A stretch of DNA of 38,023 nucleotides from a virus, in the IMG/VR virus record IMGVR_UViG_3300035670_000621, positions 1 to 38,023 of that record. One strand, written 5' to 3'. A model generated the notes under the pieces. It ran no database searches. It was not told where the DNA came from and was given only the letters and a program-made list of their open reading frames with translations. Shown here piece by piece: positions 37,645 to 38,023 of this stretch (position 1 is its first letter; every line of letters begins with the position of its first letter). The position numbers and the translations under genes are program-made.

Positions 37645-38023
37645 TCAATCTCCACTTGGTAGTTCGGACGCGGGCCACCGTACTGACCGCCGAGTCGATA
37701 GTTCAGGCTCGGCGACTCGATCTGCGCGCCGACCACCTTGCCCATGTACACGCCCGAGAGCGAGATCATCGGACGCGTCGCGCGACGCGACACCGCCTTG
37801 AAGTTCACGATCGACACCGAGTCGAACGAGTAGATCTCACGCACTGGATAGGTGCCGTTGCTCGTGTCAGTCCAGCACACGAGCGCGCCGTTCTTTGTGT
37901 TGCCGCTCTCGCAGTTCACGACCTCCAGCTTGCCCGTGCAGCCGACGAAGGTGTAGTCGCTCCCACCACCGCCGGCGTCGTCGATGTCAAAGCACGAGCA
38001 CTCGCGCACGAGGATGTTGCCGA
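37641..38023 (-). CDS. beta-helix-like protein, C-terminal part (5' end outside window)
   Basis: The frame is open to the window edge (GNILVRECSCFDIDDAGGGG at the start), so only the C-terminal ~127 residues are seen. The pattern of short strands with stacked Cys/Asn (VGCTGKLEVVNCESGNTKNG, then SFDSVSIVNFKAV) resembles a right-handed beta-helix, as in tail spikes and pectate-lyase-like proteins. The end LGGQYGGPRPNYQVEID overlaps the terminase start. A spike or fibre gene directly before terminase is not the usual order in lambda-like phages. Enzyme function cannot be judged from this fragment. Confidence 0.5.
   Translation of the reverse strand, partial: GNILVRECSCFDIDDAGGGGSDYTFVGCTGKLEVVNCESGNTKNGALVCWTDTSNGTYPVREIYSFDSVSIVNFKAVSRRATRPMISLSGVYMGKVVGAQIESPSLNYRLGGQYGGPRPNYQVEID

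Overview
This window is most of a tailed-phage genome (or an integrated prophage of the same kind). It is GC-rich, gene-dense and siphovirus-like. The head genes are of HK97 type and the tail genes follow the order of phage lambda. The host is most likely Gram-negative: there is a candidate unimolecular spanin (lipobox plus C-terminal membrane anchor), and many genes carry Shine-Dalgarno sites. I cannot name the host. No integrase or repressor of a temperate phage is visible here.

Layout. Positions 1-8160 are read rightwards and hold a series of small, mostly unknown genes plus recognisable DNA-related functions. These are the end of an OB-fold protein, a protein ending in a sliding-clamp-binding motif, a secreted lysozyme-like endolysin, a left-handed beta-helix repeat protein, a 35-residue membrane peptide, a Dcm-type cytosine-5 methyltransferase with a conserved overlapping reading frame inside it, an Nmad1/DUF1599 protein behind a structured leader, an HNH-like zinc protein and a RuvC-like resolvase. 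A complete tRNA with a UAU anticodon (8274-8350) sits where the two transcription directions meet.

Positions 38023-8352 are read leftwards and form the late region. In transcription order they are: a cut-off beta-helix-like protein, large terminase, a small unknown protein, portal fused to a MuF domain, a multi-domain prohead protease, major capsid protein, three related small beta-proteins, head-tail connector genes, tail tube, G and GT tail chaperones with a GGGAAAG slippery site, tape measure, an M-like fusion, L, K (NlpC/P60) and J proteins, several tail-fibre-like proteins, a lysis group (lipoprotein, u-spanin, holin-like protein) and a DUF1508 protein. Hairpins follow the two most abundantly needed products (capsid group and tail tube) and lie in the convergent region.

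The points most worth checking are the overlapping gene inside the methyltransferase, a rightward ribbon-helix-helix gene embedded in the leftward head operon, the DnaJ-like cysteine motif in the T domain of the tail chaperone, the rare UAU tRNA, the pseudoknot-capable leader before the Nmad1 gene, and the inverted duplication linking two beta-helix proteins.
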